Made by a program: the position numbers and the translations under genes. DNA of 40,079 nt from Zygnema circumcarinatum (lineage: Eukaryota; Streptophyta; Zygnematophyceae; Zygnematales; Zygnemataceae), in contig CM074806.1 in assembly GCA_037447605.1 (NCBI GenBank), positions 1,196,757 through 1,236,835 on the forward strand. Reading direction: 5' to 3'. Shown here in pieces: positions 8,360 through 20,737 of the stretch (within the stretch, counting starts at the first letter, position 1; the number at the start of each line of letters is the position of its first letter). The notes under the pieces were generated by a model. That model had not been told where the DNA came from, ran no database searches, and saw only the letters and a program-made list of their open reading frames with translations.

Positions 8360-11300
8360 ATGGCAGCCATGAGGAGTTTGCCTGCAGTCGCTGCTGCGCG
8401 CCAGCTGGCTTTTGCCTCCAGCTCCCTTGCCGGCCGCACTGTGCTTCTTGGCAGCACCGCGTGTGGGAGCTGCAGAGTTGCCGCTCGCTGTGCCAGGAGG
8501 CGTCATCAGGATGCCCTGGCTGGGGCTCCAATAGCAGCAGTCTCTGCTCCGCCGGCTGTGGGAGCTCGCCCATCGTCTGTTATTCGAAAGATTGAGGTCG
8601 TGTACTTCATTCAGAGTCGGGAATGTGTGTTCAAAGAGAGGAATTCACGGAACGATAGCTGGAAATGAGAGTGTTTTGGCCGTAAATAGGCAAGTTGCAG
8701 TCACCATGACTTTTCAGCAAACACCACCGACATCACGAACACCGTTTGTTTCTGCTTTTGAAATCAGGTCCTCTATTGCTGATGCAGAAAGAGCTGAAGT
8801 CGCGGGAGAGGTCTGCTGTTGAGGTAACGGAGGAATATTTGCAGCGAGTGGAGGCCAAAGAACCGCTTGTGGAAAGCTATCTACACGTGGCCAGGTACAC
8901 TCTTCAGCGTTTTTCATGGACGAGAGGTTGAGATCAGGCTGCATTCTCAGGTCGCATTCGAACACATTTCCCCAGCCTGGTGTACAAGAACGAGGTGACG
9001 AAGGATAGCACCCCAATAGAAGATAAGAGCCACCTTGGCCAGACTCTTCAACCAAGTTAACAAGATCCAAGTTCCAAGTTTGTGATTGAGTTGGGTGGTA
9101 TCGTAATGCCAGTTTGAGGAACAGGTCGCTGTCAGCTACTGTTTGAGGCCCATTCGGTTTGCGAAAAGGCTTGTAGTTCAGGCAGATTTCCTGGTGCTCG
9201 GCCGCAGCTACACGTCCAAAAAGCAGCAGGTGTGAAGTGTGTAGCGATGCGAGCGTTCTTGTTGAGCTTGTTACACAGTCACAAAGCTACTGCGGAATAC
9301 GGGAAATCGCAACGTTATGAACTTCTGGTTTTGTGGGACAAAATCGTATACTTTTCACAATGTGACCTTGTGACCGTTTCCCTTCGTGGTGTTCAACCTC
9401 ACGTGGCCTCCGTGCACTTTCCTCTCACCCTTCCCACCTTTCTTCGTTCTTTCTTTCCTAAGGTGCAAAATGATTCTCTGAAGGAATTCGTATAGGCTCT
9501 TGGGAATTACTTACCCCTCGGATCATGCTTTTCATGCCTTTGTCGTCACTCCAAGGATTTTCATGAACCATGCTTGGTTGATTTAATAGGTACCCATGGT
9601 GCATTTTCTAAAAGTAGCAGGTGCTACTGAAGTGCACCAGATCGCCTTTGATGATGAGTCATCACTAGGAGCAGACCTATGATTAATTTTATTCATTCTA
9701 GCTTTCATTATTCAACTCCCATGTCAGCAAAGAACGCATTCAATCATTCACTTGTTAGTGGGAATTTGTTTGTAGGGAAAAGGCTCTGGAGCAAGCGGCA
9801 GTTATAGATCGTCAGATTGCAGATGGTCAGGATTTGGGGCCTTTGGCTGGTATACCACTGGCTGCAAAAGACAATTTCTGCACAGCCGACATGCCGTCCA
9901 CTGGAGGCTCAAGAGTACTTGAGGGCTACAGGCCACCATACGATGCCACGGCTATTCAACGGCTGAGATCTGCTGGAGCAGTGCTTTTGGGCAAGACCAA
10001 CCTTGATGAGTTCGGGATGGGCAGTAGCACAGAATATTCAGGATACAAGGTAAGCGACTACATGGCAAGGGAGGGGTTCAGAATTGGATTGAGGTGACGA
10101 GGCTTGTTCTGAGGAATGCAGGAGGAATGCCTATCATTACAGTGAGTTTAGCTTCCATGTGCCGCCTTGGTGAATTCAAACTACTTAGGAACGTAGGCAG
10201 TGCTCATGTCCGTGGGCAAGAAACCTAAATGAATTATAGAACGTGGTGCAACAACGACGAAGACTTTGTTCCTTTCTGCATATTGACGAATTTCCCAATT
10301 CTATCTGCATATGTCCGACTTCGAAAACCCACTCCCCTCTCCATGCAGGTCTCGTCCAACCCTTGGGACTTGTCCAGAGTCCCTGGTGGGTCTTCTGGTG
10401 GGTCCGGTGCTGCGGTAGCCGCAGGTCTCTGTGCAGGGGCCCTCGGCTCAGACACGGGGGGCAGCATCCGCTTGCCCGCATCCTTCTGTGGGGTGACGGG
10501 GATCAAACCGACATACGGCCGCGTATCGCGATATGGCCTCATGGCATACGCATCGTCGCTGGATGTGGTGGGATGTTTGGCCCCTTCTGTGGAGGACGCT
10601 GCTCTCTTGTTGGGAGCCATAGCTGGCCATGACTCTGCAGATTCCACCAGCAGCCGAAAAGTGAGTCCCTGCCTCTTATCTGGGGCATGATAGTCGAGGC
10701 TAGACAGGGGTTGGGGATTGTTTTCACGTTTCCTTCGTATAGTAGGAGAAGTCAAGAAGTGGCCTGGTCACGCCTTTAGGAAAAGCGAGAGTTAATAATG
10801 GAAGTAAGTTGGGTTGCAAAGCTTTGACTGGAGTTTTTGTTTCTGCTCGGTTGAACCAGTACCTGGCATTTTCTGAGACGGATCGTTTGCTAAATTGTCA
10901 GGGTGTGAGAGTTTGGTTGTATCCACTTTGTATACAGAATGGAATCAAGGTTCAGGAACTAGAGTTTGCTTTTGAAAAAAAAAATTGTACGAATATATTC
11001 CAATTACTGGTTTTGCGATGTGTTTGATTCTAAGACTCAATACAGCATGAAGACATGAAAGGGCATACTTAGCTACTTGGTCCTCACTCACTTCTCCCCT
11101 GCTGTCTTTGTAACGTCCCCTCCAACACATGATGGTTCCATCAGCCAGTAGAAGACTATGCTACTGCTCTGCAAGCTGTAGAGAAGCTTCCGTCTCTTCC
11201 ATTGAAAGGATCACGATTTGGACTTATCAAGGAGACGATGGGAGACGGAGTGGATGTTGAAGTCAAGGCGGCCATAATGACAGCAGCTAAGCATTTAGAG

Positions 11301-13586
11301 GAGCTTGGAGCTATCATCACCGAGGTGAGGTGACCTGATGAGAAGGAAAATGGCAGGAATTTTTAGGCCTATGGTTAGAATGCATTTGTCTTTGTGTAAA
11401 TATATGAAGGAATCTTGTGCGGAAGGTGAGGACTTTTATGACGAAGGTGAAGATTGATAAAACAACTGAATTTTATGTGGTCACTCTATGTGGATGATGT
11501 CAGGTATCTCTCCCGAGTTTCGCGTATGGTCTGCCTGCGTATTACGTGCTTGCGCCGTCAGAAGCTTCATCCAATCTCGCACGCTACGACGGCATCAGGT
11601 CCGTGTACAGCTCTACTTCTCGAAGCGAACTTTTTGTTAAGGCATATAATGCTAAACATCAGGCTACGCCCTTATTCAGCTGTGCCCGTAGATGCATTTA
11701 GTAGAAGGTACTCTAAAAAGTAAATGGCTCGTCAATCCTTTCAACTGTGCCGTTACGCACATACTTCGTATCTTGAATAACAGCCTTTCCTGCTATGCCT
11801 TCCACACTTGGACGGAGTGTAGTGTTCAAAACTGTTCTCAACTACGAGTTTAATCACAATTGCAGAACAAAGATTATTTCGTTGCAGTTGAGACTTACGT
11901 GCCACTTGTATTAACCTCTTCTAATAGAGAGGGCTATGTGACTCGAGCAGATATGGACCGCGGGAGGATGGAGTTGAGCTCGCCAGTCTGTACGCCAACA
12001 CTCGTGGTTCAAGGCTTGGGCATGAGGTGAGGCCTTGCGGTTTTCCATTTATTCAATGTACTAATGTGACATGATCAAGCTGCCTTCAGGCCCAGCGTGT
12101 AGTCGATATTAGTAGAGCCGTGGTTAATGATAGACACAGGTGATTTATGGAAGCTGTTTAAATCTGCGACTTGCAGTTCATCTTGTCGCTTACCTGGTCA
12201 ATTCATTCATTAGTATGAAAGATTGTGGTTTGAGGGGGAGGGGGCGGCTGACGAATGCATGGACAGGTGAAGAGGCGCATTTTGATGGGGACGTATGCCT
12301 TGTCTGCCGGATACTACGACGCTTTCTACAAACGAGCACAGCAGGCATGTGCTTGACAGTGGGACCTCGTCATGTATGCCTCGTTTCTCAGATTCGATGA
12401 GCCAGGCGGTGACCCATGGGATAGAGATCATGATGGACAATTGCGTGGAAAGCTAAGAAACGAGAGTTCTAGAATCTATGTTTTGTAGTTGCAAAATCAT
12501 ATTCTTAGTCTATGAGGTTAGTCATAGTCATATGGTGGATGGATTCTTGTGGTATGGGGCCCAGGTGCGAACACTCATCCAACGGGACTTCTCCACTGCC
12601 CTCGCAGAACAGCATGCCCTGTTGGCACCGACGTGTCCCACCCCTGCATGGAAGAAAGGCATGTGTTGTGGCCTGCACGTCCGCTCCTATTGTTTCGCAT
12701 GAGATGCATGGCTCTGCTGCAGAGAGTGTTTATAGTTGCAACTAAGCAGGTGGGATCAACTCTGCCGGTGGGACTACAACTGCAAGATGCACTGCTGGGT
12801 TGGGTGTCAATGTGTGCAGGATCGAAGTCGGAAGATCCACTTGCATTATACGCCGGCGACTTAATGACGGTATGTTGCATGGCTTCGGAGGCATCCTGCT
12901 CCCCATTTCAGGCATTGTTGCAGAAACGTTGTTGGAGAGGTTCTGTGTCTCTCCGTGTAGTTTCTTTCCCAGCTCTGGATTTGCTTTCTCTATTGAGCCT
13001 TCGCGCACTGTTTCTGTTCACAACACAGAGCCCTAGCAGCACCAGCACAACTCATTTATTGCCTAGGGTCAACAAGCCCTGTCATTTGCCTTGTAATTGG
13101 GGAGCTCCAGTATCCTTTATTTGAAAAGGGGCTAAAGAGGACATGGGAGGGGATGCAGGTAAACGTGAACCTGGCGGGGCTTCCAGCCGTGGTGGTGCCG
13201 TGCGGCCTTGCGCCAGGGGGGCCACACGGCCTCCCTGTGGGCCTCCAGATGATTGGGCGCGCATTTGGCGAGGTTCTCTCTCGCTCTCTCTCCTCTCTCT
13301 CTCTCTCTCGCCCCTCCCTCTCCCTCTCCTCTCGCTCTCACATGTCATCTGCATACCCGGCTCGAGTGAGGGCTGCTGCTTCATTTGAGTTGCTGTATAG
13401 TGAAGGTAAAGCTGTCGATAGCGTAGCTATCTCTGCTGGAGGATTGATCACTCTAGAGAGAAGCTGCTCCCTCACCAGCGCGGGGCCGCTCTGCAGGTGG
13501 AACTTATCCGATACGCACACATCTTTGAACAGACGTGTCCGTCGTGGACTTACACCGTCCCGTTGGGGGAAACTGCGGGCCGGTAG
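8360..13586 (+). CDS. gatA: Glutamyl-tRNA(Gln) amidotransferase subunit A, organellar (12 exons)
   Basis: Catalytic amidase of GatCAB, which converts Glu-tRNA(Gln) to Gln-tRNA(Gln) in plastids and mitochondria, using ammonia from glutamine. Exons: 8360-~8615, 8768-8894, 9776-10049, 10349-10660, 11145-11324, 11504-11598, 11951-12026, 12267-12344, 12565-12658, 12820-12869, 13159-13272, 13497-13586. The Ser-cisSer-Lys triad is present: Lys in PLAAKDNF, the serines in [15 protein letters not shown] and [16 protein letters not shown]. Also present are [27 protein letters not shown] and the end [15 protein letters not shown]. The first exon ([18 protein letters not shown]...) is a Ser/Ala/Arg-rich organelle-targeting presequence; an in-frame ATG at 8327 is an alternative start. 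The exon 1 donor is uncertain: phase requires an end such as 8615 or 8624. Introns 8 and 9 have GC rather than GT donors. Confidence 0.96.
13273..13345. repeat. CT microsatellite in gatA intron 11
   Basis: A run of CTCTCT with CGC and CCC interruptions begins directly at the donor of intron 11 (GAG/GTTCTCTC). The frame through it is not GatA-like. The true continuation ([20 protein letters not shown]) starts at 13497 after CTCTGCAG. Confidence 0.8.
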
Positions 13587-14850
13587 CAGCAGGATGTTGT
13601 CATTATAATTGCCTTGTGCAGAACATTCAATCATATTTTAAAAACGAAGTAACCAAATCAATGCAAAATAAGAAAATAATTAGTACACATAAGATTAGAG
13701 GCGCTATGCTGTCATGTGGTACTGGATGGGGATGGGGATGGTGATGGGCATGGAGATGGGGATGGGGATGGCATGTCCGGTAGAGGAGTGGGTGTCTCAT
13801 GCATGGTTTGTGCAATCTCAACTCATATCCACCGCTCACTCAATGTTCAGGAAATGCGAGGATGAAGAAGAATGCCTCCCGGCAGGGCAATCCATACTTG
13901 ACGGGTCAGAATGTGAGACAATTAAAATTTTAAAAAAAGGGCAATCACGGCTTCCTTGGAAAAACTATCTCCAACATGAGCTGGTAAATGTGGCCTCTCT
14001 AAAGTGGTTGAAAAAATGAAAAATGATCCCCACGGCGAAATAATGAGCAATAGGCGACTGCGAACCATCCCGAGCCTACTTAGGCCAATGAGAGTGACTT
14101 CTGCAGCACAACAAGGAGCCATGCGCCACACCCATAGTGGCCTAAACTCTTCAGTGAAAGCAAATAATGCTAGTTCAACATGAAATAAAGACAGTTTCAT
14201 CTCCATTGCTTGACTTGCTTGAAGAACAGTGCCTACACTGCGATGAACTACGATGAGACAAACGCCGTAATGGAACCTGTGAGTAGCTTTATCTTGATCA
14301 GGAACATAGTACCTAATCTGGAAGACCATTCCCCAGTTCAAGTCCTAATGAAATGAAATGAAAAAAGAGAAAATGAGAAATGTCCGAAGTACCGCTCGAC
14401 TGACCAATAGGAACAGCCCGTTACTATCCCCCTCTAGTTTAAACAATCTGGTAGAAGGATTGCAAACAGATTATAGCTCACCAGCTGAGCATGCGCTGAA
14501 TAGCATCCGAGATGCATCGCAGACTTGTCCTTATCTCCTCACCGCCGGCCCTCCGCCCTTCCGCAAAAAAAATTGGTCCCTTTGCCTCAATGCTATGCCA
14601 CTAGGATGGCCAAGGCGAAGCGATGGTCCAGGCGAAGCGATGGTCCTTAATGGAAGGTCCACCAATCCCTCAGCTTTGACACATTTCATTGTCACTTGCG
14701 GATTAGGAGAAATGACAAAAGGAGAAAATAGAATTCAAAACTCGGGCTCTCCTTTCCCATCCCCATCAAAAAAAAAAAAAAAAAACGGGACTTGTCGTCA
14801 CTGCATTCGAATATTCATGCACTATTGGTTTTTGACTAGAAAGGGAATAA
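13587..14850. other. Intergenic region between gatA and the fucosyltransferase gene, with short repeats
   Basis: The two genes converge here. At 13724-13773 there is an imperfect GGGGAT hexamer microsatellite (GGATGGGGATGGTGATGGGC...). At about 14611-14646 a 17-bp unit, AGGCGAAGCGATGGTCC, is tandemly duplicated. An A-run of about 18 lies near 14768-14786. The long plus-strand frame at 14358-14969 passes through this poly-A and overlaps the FucT 3' end antisense; I do not regard it as a gene. The sequence also serves as 3' flank for both genes. Confidence 0.6.
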
Positions 14851-16787
14851 TCAGGGGGGTAAAACTGGGCGAATCTCTGCCTCCTCCGAGTCACTGCATA
14901 TATTCCCATCCTGGCATGTCTTCAAGTGCCACCAGTCACGAAGTCTGTTTATATCCGAAGAAAATGTAGAGCCAGGCGTACCGTAAAACTGTGAACCAAA
15001 TACAGAAATTGTCTTTTCCACAAGGGCTAAAACTTCTGTTTTGTTATGAAGATCCTGTTTGGTCAGCGGCTCTGCCCACGGCTGATCGACCAAAACCGGC
15101 AGCCGAACTAAAGGAACAGGCTTCGCATGAAGCGCTAATAATTGCGTTAGCAACTGAAGCTCTTGGTCATTGCCATTGGTTGCAAGAAAAATTGCATTAA
15201 TGCCAGGATTCTCTTCGAGCCTCTTCACGATGCAGTTGGCGACTTGCTGAATCGGATGAAAACAAACAAACGCCCCATGGCGCCCCTGCGCTTTCCCCTT
15301 CATACAATGCCCAAAGAAATCTCCTCTTCGAAGGTGAAATGCCATGAAACGATTTCCCAAAAACGAATTTACAAAACCAACAGCGGTCTCCAGAATTGCC
15401 CTGCTGGGAGTAAGGTAATATCTACAAGAGTCAGATACACTCAGAGGCCTACTACCCTCGAATCTCAACTCTCTGCCGCCCACACCAAACATGTTGCCGA
15501 AGGCAATGACTTCATCAGAGTAGGTGAAGTTTCCGAGAAAATCCTTCGTTGTGTATTTGAACCATGGACCTGATGTCCTCAACGGAGGGATCTCAGTTTC
15601 ACCAAAGGTGACCCCCAGTTGAGAATATCTGGTGCGAAGGCCTCTGCAGATCCTTTGCCCTTGATACGAATGGACATGGCAAATAAACCTGTTCACTCGC
15701 AAAACCTTCTTCGGGCCAGCCTGCAAAACAATGACGATGGCGTAGGTGGTCAGCAATGTCGCGAGGAGAAATGTGAGTTTGTACGACCAGAATTTAGAAA
15801 ACAGTGAGTCGTCTTTTCAAGGGGAGGGGAATAGGGAGCTGCAAAGAATTCAGATGCTTTTTCTTGCGATCCCCATGCTCTGAAGCGCATCCGCAACCAT
15901 AGTACAACCCTCACCTTCTGCGACAAATAGTCGTCTAGCGTCAGAAAGGTATTTGGCCCGAAGCACTTCTCGGGTTGCTTAAGGTCAAGAAGATACTCAT
16001 AATTATAGTCAACTCCATGTGAGGGAAAAATGAGTGTCCTATTCAAAAGTGCAGCGTCCAGCATGTGCTGGCGGATGCAAGAAAGCCGATTGCTCAGCTG
16101 ACCACCAGAGCACATCAGCAGCATGTATTTGTTTGGCTGAGGTTGCCATTTCAAACCGCCTTTCTGAGCTGTGTCTTGCAATCTTCCACAAGGAGCGCCT
16201 CTACTGCTGTTGTCCTGGATCCTACCAGACGATAATTCAGCCACGCCAGCACCATAACCGCCTTTACTCAGAACTTGAGATAGCTTGTTCTGTAGCAAAG
16301 CGAGGTCCCGCTCGCGTTCCTGAAGCCGTTGTCCCACTTCCAGAATTGAGGCCTTCAAGTCACTCTCTCCACCTCCAAGTACAGGAACGACTATCGGGCC
16401 CTTTCCATCGTTTCCAGTCTGCAAAGGCGTACTCAGCTTAGCCTGCCAGCTTGCAAGCTCCTGTTCTCTCTCCTGCAATCGCGTCGCCAAGCTGATCAAA
16501 GCCGCCTCCCGCGCATTCAGCTGGCTGCTGATATCAGACGCCATGTCCGCCAGCTTCTGCTCTTGCTGATTCACTGCTGCAAATATGTCAGAGCGCAGCT
16601 GCACTGCCCACTCCGTGGCATTGATACCTCCCCGCTCGCCACTGCCTCCCAACCGCTGCATGGCCGACCACCAGAGCAGCACCGCTCCCTGCACGGCCAG
16701 CAGCAGCAGCACGCCAAGAAGACATCCCGGCAGGGAGCTCCAGGACACCTTTCTCGCGCCCTTTTCCCTTGCCACGGAGGTAGCCAT
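14851..16787 (-). CDS. O-fucosyltransferase-family type II membrane glycosyltransferase
   Basis: Two exons, 16787-15915 and 15720-14851, join in phase (DDYLSQK / AGPKKVL) to give 580 residues. The start ATG at 16787 has a good context (GCCATGGCT). A membrane segment at about residues 18-42 (SSLPGCLLGVLLLLAVQGAV...) close to the N-terminus, with a basic cytosolic tail, indicates a Golgi or ER type II protein. Residues 60-175 form a heptad-rich stem (LQEREQELASWQAKL, LQERERDLALLQNKL). The catalytic domain starts near 220 (KYMLLMCSGGQLSNRLSCIR). It contains the GDP-fucose-binding HLRRGDFFGHC (420-430) and the C-terminal GTPGSTFSSDINRLR (538-552), hallmarks of plant O-FucT-like proteins. Acceptor substrates could be cell-wall glycans or glycoproteins; the exact activity is not deducible. 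The reading frame also extends upstream to 17027 (MMTTALWLLLAVG...), over promoter-like repeats, and I reject that longer start. Confidence 0.92.
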
Positions 16788-16950
16788 GGCGCCTCCCCCC
16801 AGCGAGCGCGCTTGCGCGTCAACGCGAGGCGCAGTGCGGGCGCTAGCCGAGGGGAGCGCTTCCATGCGCCAGTTAGCGGCACTGCGAGTCCTTGCCTCGG
16901 CTCCCGCGGCCGTTACGGCCTCTCTACGGCGCAGATGTATGTGGCCATCA

Positions 16951-17136
16951 TCGGACGGTGCCGATGCGCCCATTATGAGAGGACTACATCCGACGGCCAA
17001 AAGCAGCCACAGAGCGGTGGTCATCATCCGACAGTAGAGATAGGTCCATCACAGGTCGGCCTCCAAGGGGCCGGTTCCGACGGTGGGGATGCGCCCATCA
17101 AACGCGCGACTAATCATCCGACGGTGCAGATGCAAG
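16951..17136. repeat. CCGACGGTG-type repeats upstream of the fucosyltransferase gene
   Basis: A 23-bp motif at 16951-16973 (TCGGACGGTGCCGATGCGCC...) recurs at 17076-17098 (TCCGACGGTGGGGATGCGCC...). Shorter versions (ATCCGACGG, ATCCGACAG, ATCCGACGGTGCAGATG) occur near 16988, 17028 and 17115. They lie 160-350 bases upstream of the chosen start and between two genes on the same strand. CCGAC is also the core of plant DRE/CRT elements, so a regulatory role is conceivable but unproven. Confidence 0.6.
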
Positions 17137-17321
17137 ACAACGCATGGCGGCACATCGCACGCTTCCATCGTTATGATCCCTCTCTCAGGAACGAGGAGTT
17201 CGTATTACGAATTTGACAAAAAACAGTACAAACGGAGTCGCCATGGACCAATTTCGCAAAATAATTTATGGCAAAAAATGGAGATGTCCGAAATCTTCCG
17301 CCACAAGCTACCAGCATGGAA

Positions 17322-20300
17322 TTACGATTTCTTGAGGGTTACGGTGAGGACTTTGTCTTGGAATTTGGCTCCCGCAACCTTTCCCTGCATGCCCGGGGGA
17401 ATGGCAATGCTCTTCCGCTGGTCGCCCACTTCCACTACCAGCTCTGACCCCCCTCGCCACTGCATACATCCCCTTCCAACAACGTCAGAGCGGCCCATTC
17501 CAGTTATGTGATATGCAGAGAAGAGTCTAAGGGTTATTTGAACTGGATCGCAGGAGAGCAAAACTCATAGCAACCCAACTTTGCCAACCGTCGACAACTC
17601 GTCCAAGAAGAGAAACAAAGTGGAAGGGAGTATTGAGGGGGCTGGTGGAGAGTGAATGCCTGATCTGAACAATTACGGAGAGTAAACAAAGGGAGAGGAA
17701 TATGAAATTCATGCTGCAGTATCCGGCCACTTCATACCTGCGAAAGCTTCACTTCTCGTTTGTCAAAACCGGGCAGGAATAGGGCTACTGTCCCCTCAGC
17801 CTGACTGATCTTCACTGCCGACAGGGTGCTATCTGCTTCCACTGCGTCCAGAATGCTGCCGGCTGCCTTCTTGAAGCTCTCTATTGCTGCTGGCCACTCC
17901 ACAGCCTCCCCCTCTGCCAGCTCTGGCAGCTTCGCTACTTTCAGGGGAGAAAATGCCTCCATTTCCGCGGCCACTGGACCTTCTACCAGGAGAGCTCCTC
18001 CAACATAGACCCCGGCTTGCATGGCGCCACCCCATAAACGCAATGCACTCTTGACGGTAGACTGTCTATTTGACTGTGCTACTAGAAACGCAGTAAACCG
18101 CTTCGGGTTGCTGAAGGCCTCTTCGGCTTTCTGCATTCAGAAAAAAAAAATAGGTTAGGCATTGGAAAGGGCTGATCAATAAGTCTTGCAATTCACAACT
18201 CGTAATATTTGAAATATGCACAGTGACACCCTGCAAATATAAACTGACAACGACTTCTATGATCAAGTTCCTCTACGAACACTGCACATACGGCCATAGC
18301 TTCGAATAAATTGCTGGGAAATCGCATCCACTTAAAGCTGTAGCTCATCTGTAAACATAACATGTGTTCCCCTCGGACCATTGCCAAAAGTGCAACAGTT
18401 CCTGAAGATAACATAACAACTGCGAAATTACCTCTGATAGACGGGAACGACAGGACTTACAGAAAGAATGTCATCTGCTGCTTGCCATATCTGATCAGTG
18501 CTACGCTCAGGACGATCACCTCCCCCTGTTGTGATGGCAGCCTCTAGCAAACGAGCGACGGAGGGGAGAGCGACTCGTCCAGCATCTGTTTTGTCAGCCA
18601 AGCCGCGAAAGCGCCGCAGGTACCATCTGCAGCCTTCAGACAGCAGCTACGATGTGCAGTGAGGAACAAATGTGCAGATTCAGATACCCAATTCAAGTGA
18701 GTGCTTCAGCGATGGGTGCTTTTTGGGTGCAGTAACGGCAAAGAAGACGCTTGAATGGGATGCGACATGTCGATCACACGAAGCACCTATAACAAATACA
18801 CACCTAAAGAGTATGGAATGTACCCCAAAGTTGCTCAAGCAAATTTCCACAAATAGGTCACAAACTGTGACACTGGCTTTTCCTGCTGGCGCGGGCACAT
18901 CCGCCTGACAAGGAGCTCATTGTATCACTCCAACAAAGGCTCTGAGAAACATAAAACCTTCAAGAGCGCGTAACTACAATGCAAGACAAAACCCAATCGA
19001 CTACTACCTGTTCCAATCCGTCCAATGTAACCAGCAAATTTGATTGCTGCCGGTTGCTTCATGAGAATGTGAAGAGCTTCCTCAAAGCAAAAAAAGGTAA
19101 GAGACTGAACAGATACCGTGTGCGTTTCGGACTGCCAAAAATCCGAAGAGCTTCCCCGCTGCTTGGTCCGTCGTACAAGACGACCTCGAAGTCCTTTGCC
19201 GCCATTCCTGGCACTTCTACAATCGAATCAAGCACTCCGCCTGACGTTTTCGCTAGCCTCTCCAGCACGGCTGCAGCAAGTAAGCCATCTACTCCAGGCA
19301 GCACGCTCAATTCCTCTGCAGCCACCTGAAAGATTTGAGCACAGCCACAAAAACAAAAACAGGAAACAAAGATTTGTCTATCGTTTAGCAAAAATAGGGG
19401 GTTCAGCAAGGATTTTAGGGCATTGTAAAACCAACGACGACTGTGCCTGAAACTAGATGTTTCTCTGCACATAATCCATCCCATGATCGTCATCCACCAT
19501 TCCAGCCCTGCTGACCAAGACCTCTCCGTAACACTCTATACGACTGCATGTAGAGATTTTGTATCCTTATATTCTTCTGCTGAACCTGGCAGGTAAAGTT
19601 GGCTTAGTTAAGTCCATAAACGCACGCATGCTGAGAAACATGAAAATCGTTGACAAAAAGTGTCTGTAGGAGAGCGTGCAAGCAGGAACCTCGATTTTCC
19701 TGTATGCATCAAAAGGAACGGAACGGTGTTCGTCTTCTCGCAACAACCACATTCTAAAAGCATAAGGAGCCCTGACAGTCCATTAGCAGCGTCTTACCTC
19801 TTCAAGTGCCCCTTGGCTAAACCCGGTTCTGCTGTCTGCCTTCTTCAGCATCGAAAGAGGTTCTGAAAATAGCTGTACGCACATCAGAAACCACCCCCTT
19901 TAGAAGAGCCCCCAGGATTCAGCATGATGAGTCCACCGTGAACCATGAATTGCGTATGTGGACTTCGTTAACAGTTTCTATGAATGCATGCGATAAAGCC
20001 CATCCAGCATCAAAGCTAGGTGCGAACCATCCACAAACCAGTTCTTAAGCAACAGAGCAATGTTGTATAGCTAAACTAGAATTCCAAAATGTCCCGAGAA
20101 ATTGATACTCAAACTGCTCATTTAGACGCCAGCATCCGCGACACCAGGATCGTTGGAAGGCGGCACCTTTGTACTCTCTAACCTGAAGGCTGTTAACGCG
20201 CCTCCATCCAATTCCGTCCCAGACAGCGACAGCTCTTGGCCAAGAAGGGAATCCGCCATTCTATCTTCTGTTGGATGAAGTACAAGACATGTTTTTCGCC

Positions 20301-20737
20301 CAATGCTCGCATAGTACTGCACACCGGTGGCGGCTACTCATTTAGACAACTATGCGCATATTTTACTTTTGAATACAGCTGTTGAATGGCCCACAAAATG
20401 GCGATAGAGGAGTTTGCAGCAAGCAAACCAAGCAACTTCAACATCGCAAACTCCATTAATGCAATCATCCCGATATCACTTCTTTTTTTCCAGAAGTCTA
20501 CGGATTTTCTGGACCAACCTTTGCAAGCAAAACGGCGGCAGTGGTTTTCCCAGCCCCTCCTTTCCCTAAAACTGTGACAAGGCGCGGCGCCTGCTGAGCA
20601 GCAGCAAATGTCACTCCCATCCCTCGCTTGGCAGCGAGAGGATGCTTGCACCCATGGCGCCCCCGCACATCCCATGCGCCGGCAAACAGCGCACCCTCTG
20701 AAGCAAGCCTGAGGAGGGTGGCGCCGTGAGCAGCCAT
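17322..20737 (-). CDS. GET3/ArsA-like P-loop ATPase, probably plastid-targeted (7 exons)
   Basis: Exons 20737-20519, 20316-20167, 19872-19798, 19325-19117, 18626-18461, 18130-17738 and 17459-17322 join without a frame break to 449 residues. The deviant P-loop is GKGGAGKTT (58-66). A Walker-B-like VVLYDG follows. The C-terminus is a small ArsA_HSP20-type beta domain (SELVVEVGDQRKSIAIPPGM, GKVAGAKFQDKVLTVTLKKS). The whole layout, including LFSEPLSMLKKADSRTGFSQ and FSNPKRFTAFLVAQSNRQST, matches the plant protein At1g26090 rather than the cytosolic GET3 that inserts tail-anchored proteins. The first 50 residues are Ala/Arg-rich without acids, like a plastid transit peptide. The switch I motif DPAHS is replaced by HPTEDRM, so the catalytic Asp of GET3 is missing. 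Its biochemical role is unknown; anion transport or protein targeting cannot be assumed. Confidence 0.93.

Noticed and set aside
10185-10755. Reverse-strand frames opposite gatA exon 4
   Set aside because: They are antisense shadows of a strongly conserved amidase exon.
14358-14969. 203-codon plus-strand open frame
   Set aside because: It includes a poly-A run and is antisense to the end of the fucosyltransferase exon.
16788-17027. N-terminal extension of the fucosyltransferase that resembles a signal peptide (MMTTALWLLLAVG)
   Set aside because: It lies over the CCGACGGTG promoter repeats, and the internal ATG at 16787 has better context and directly precedes the membrane anchor.
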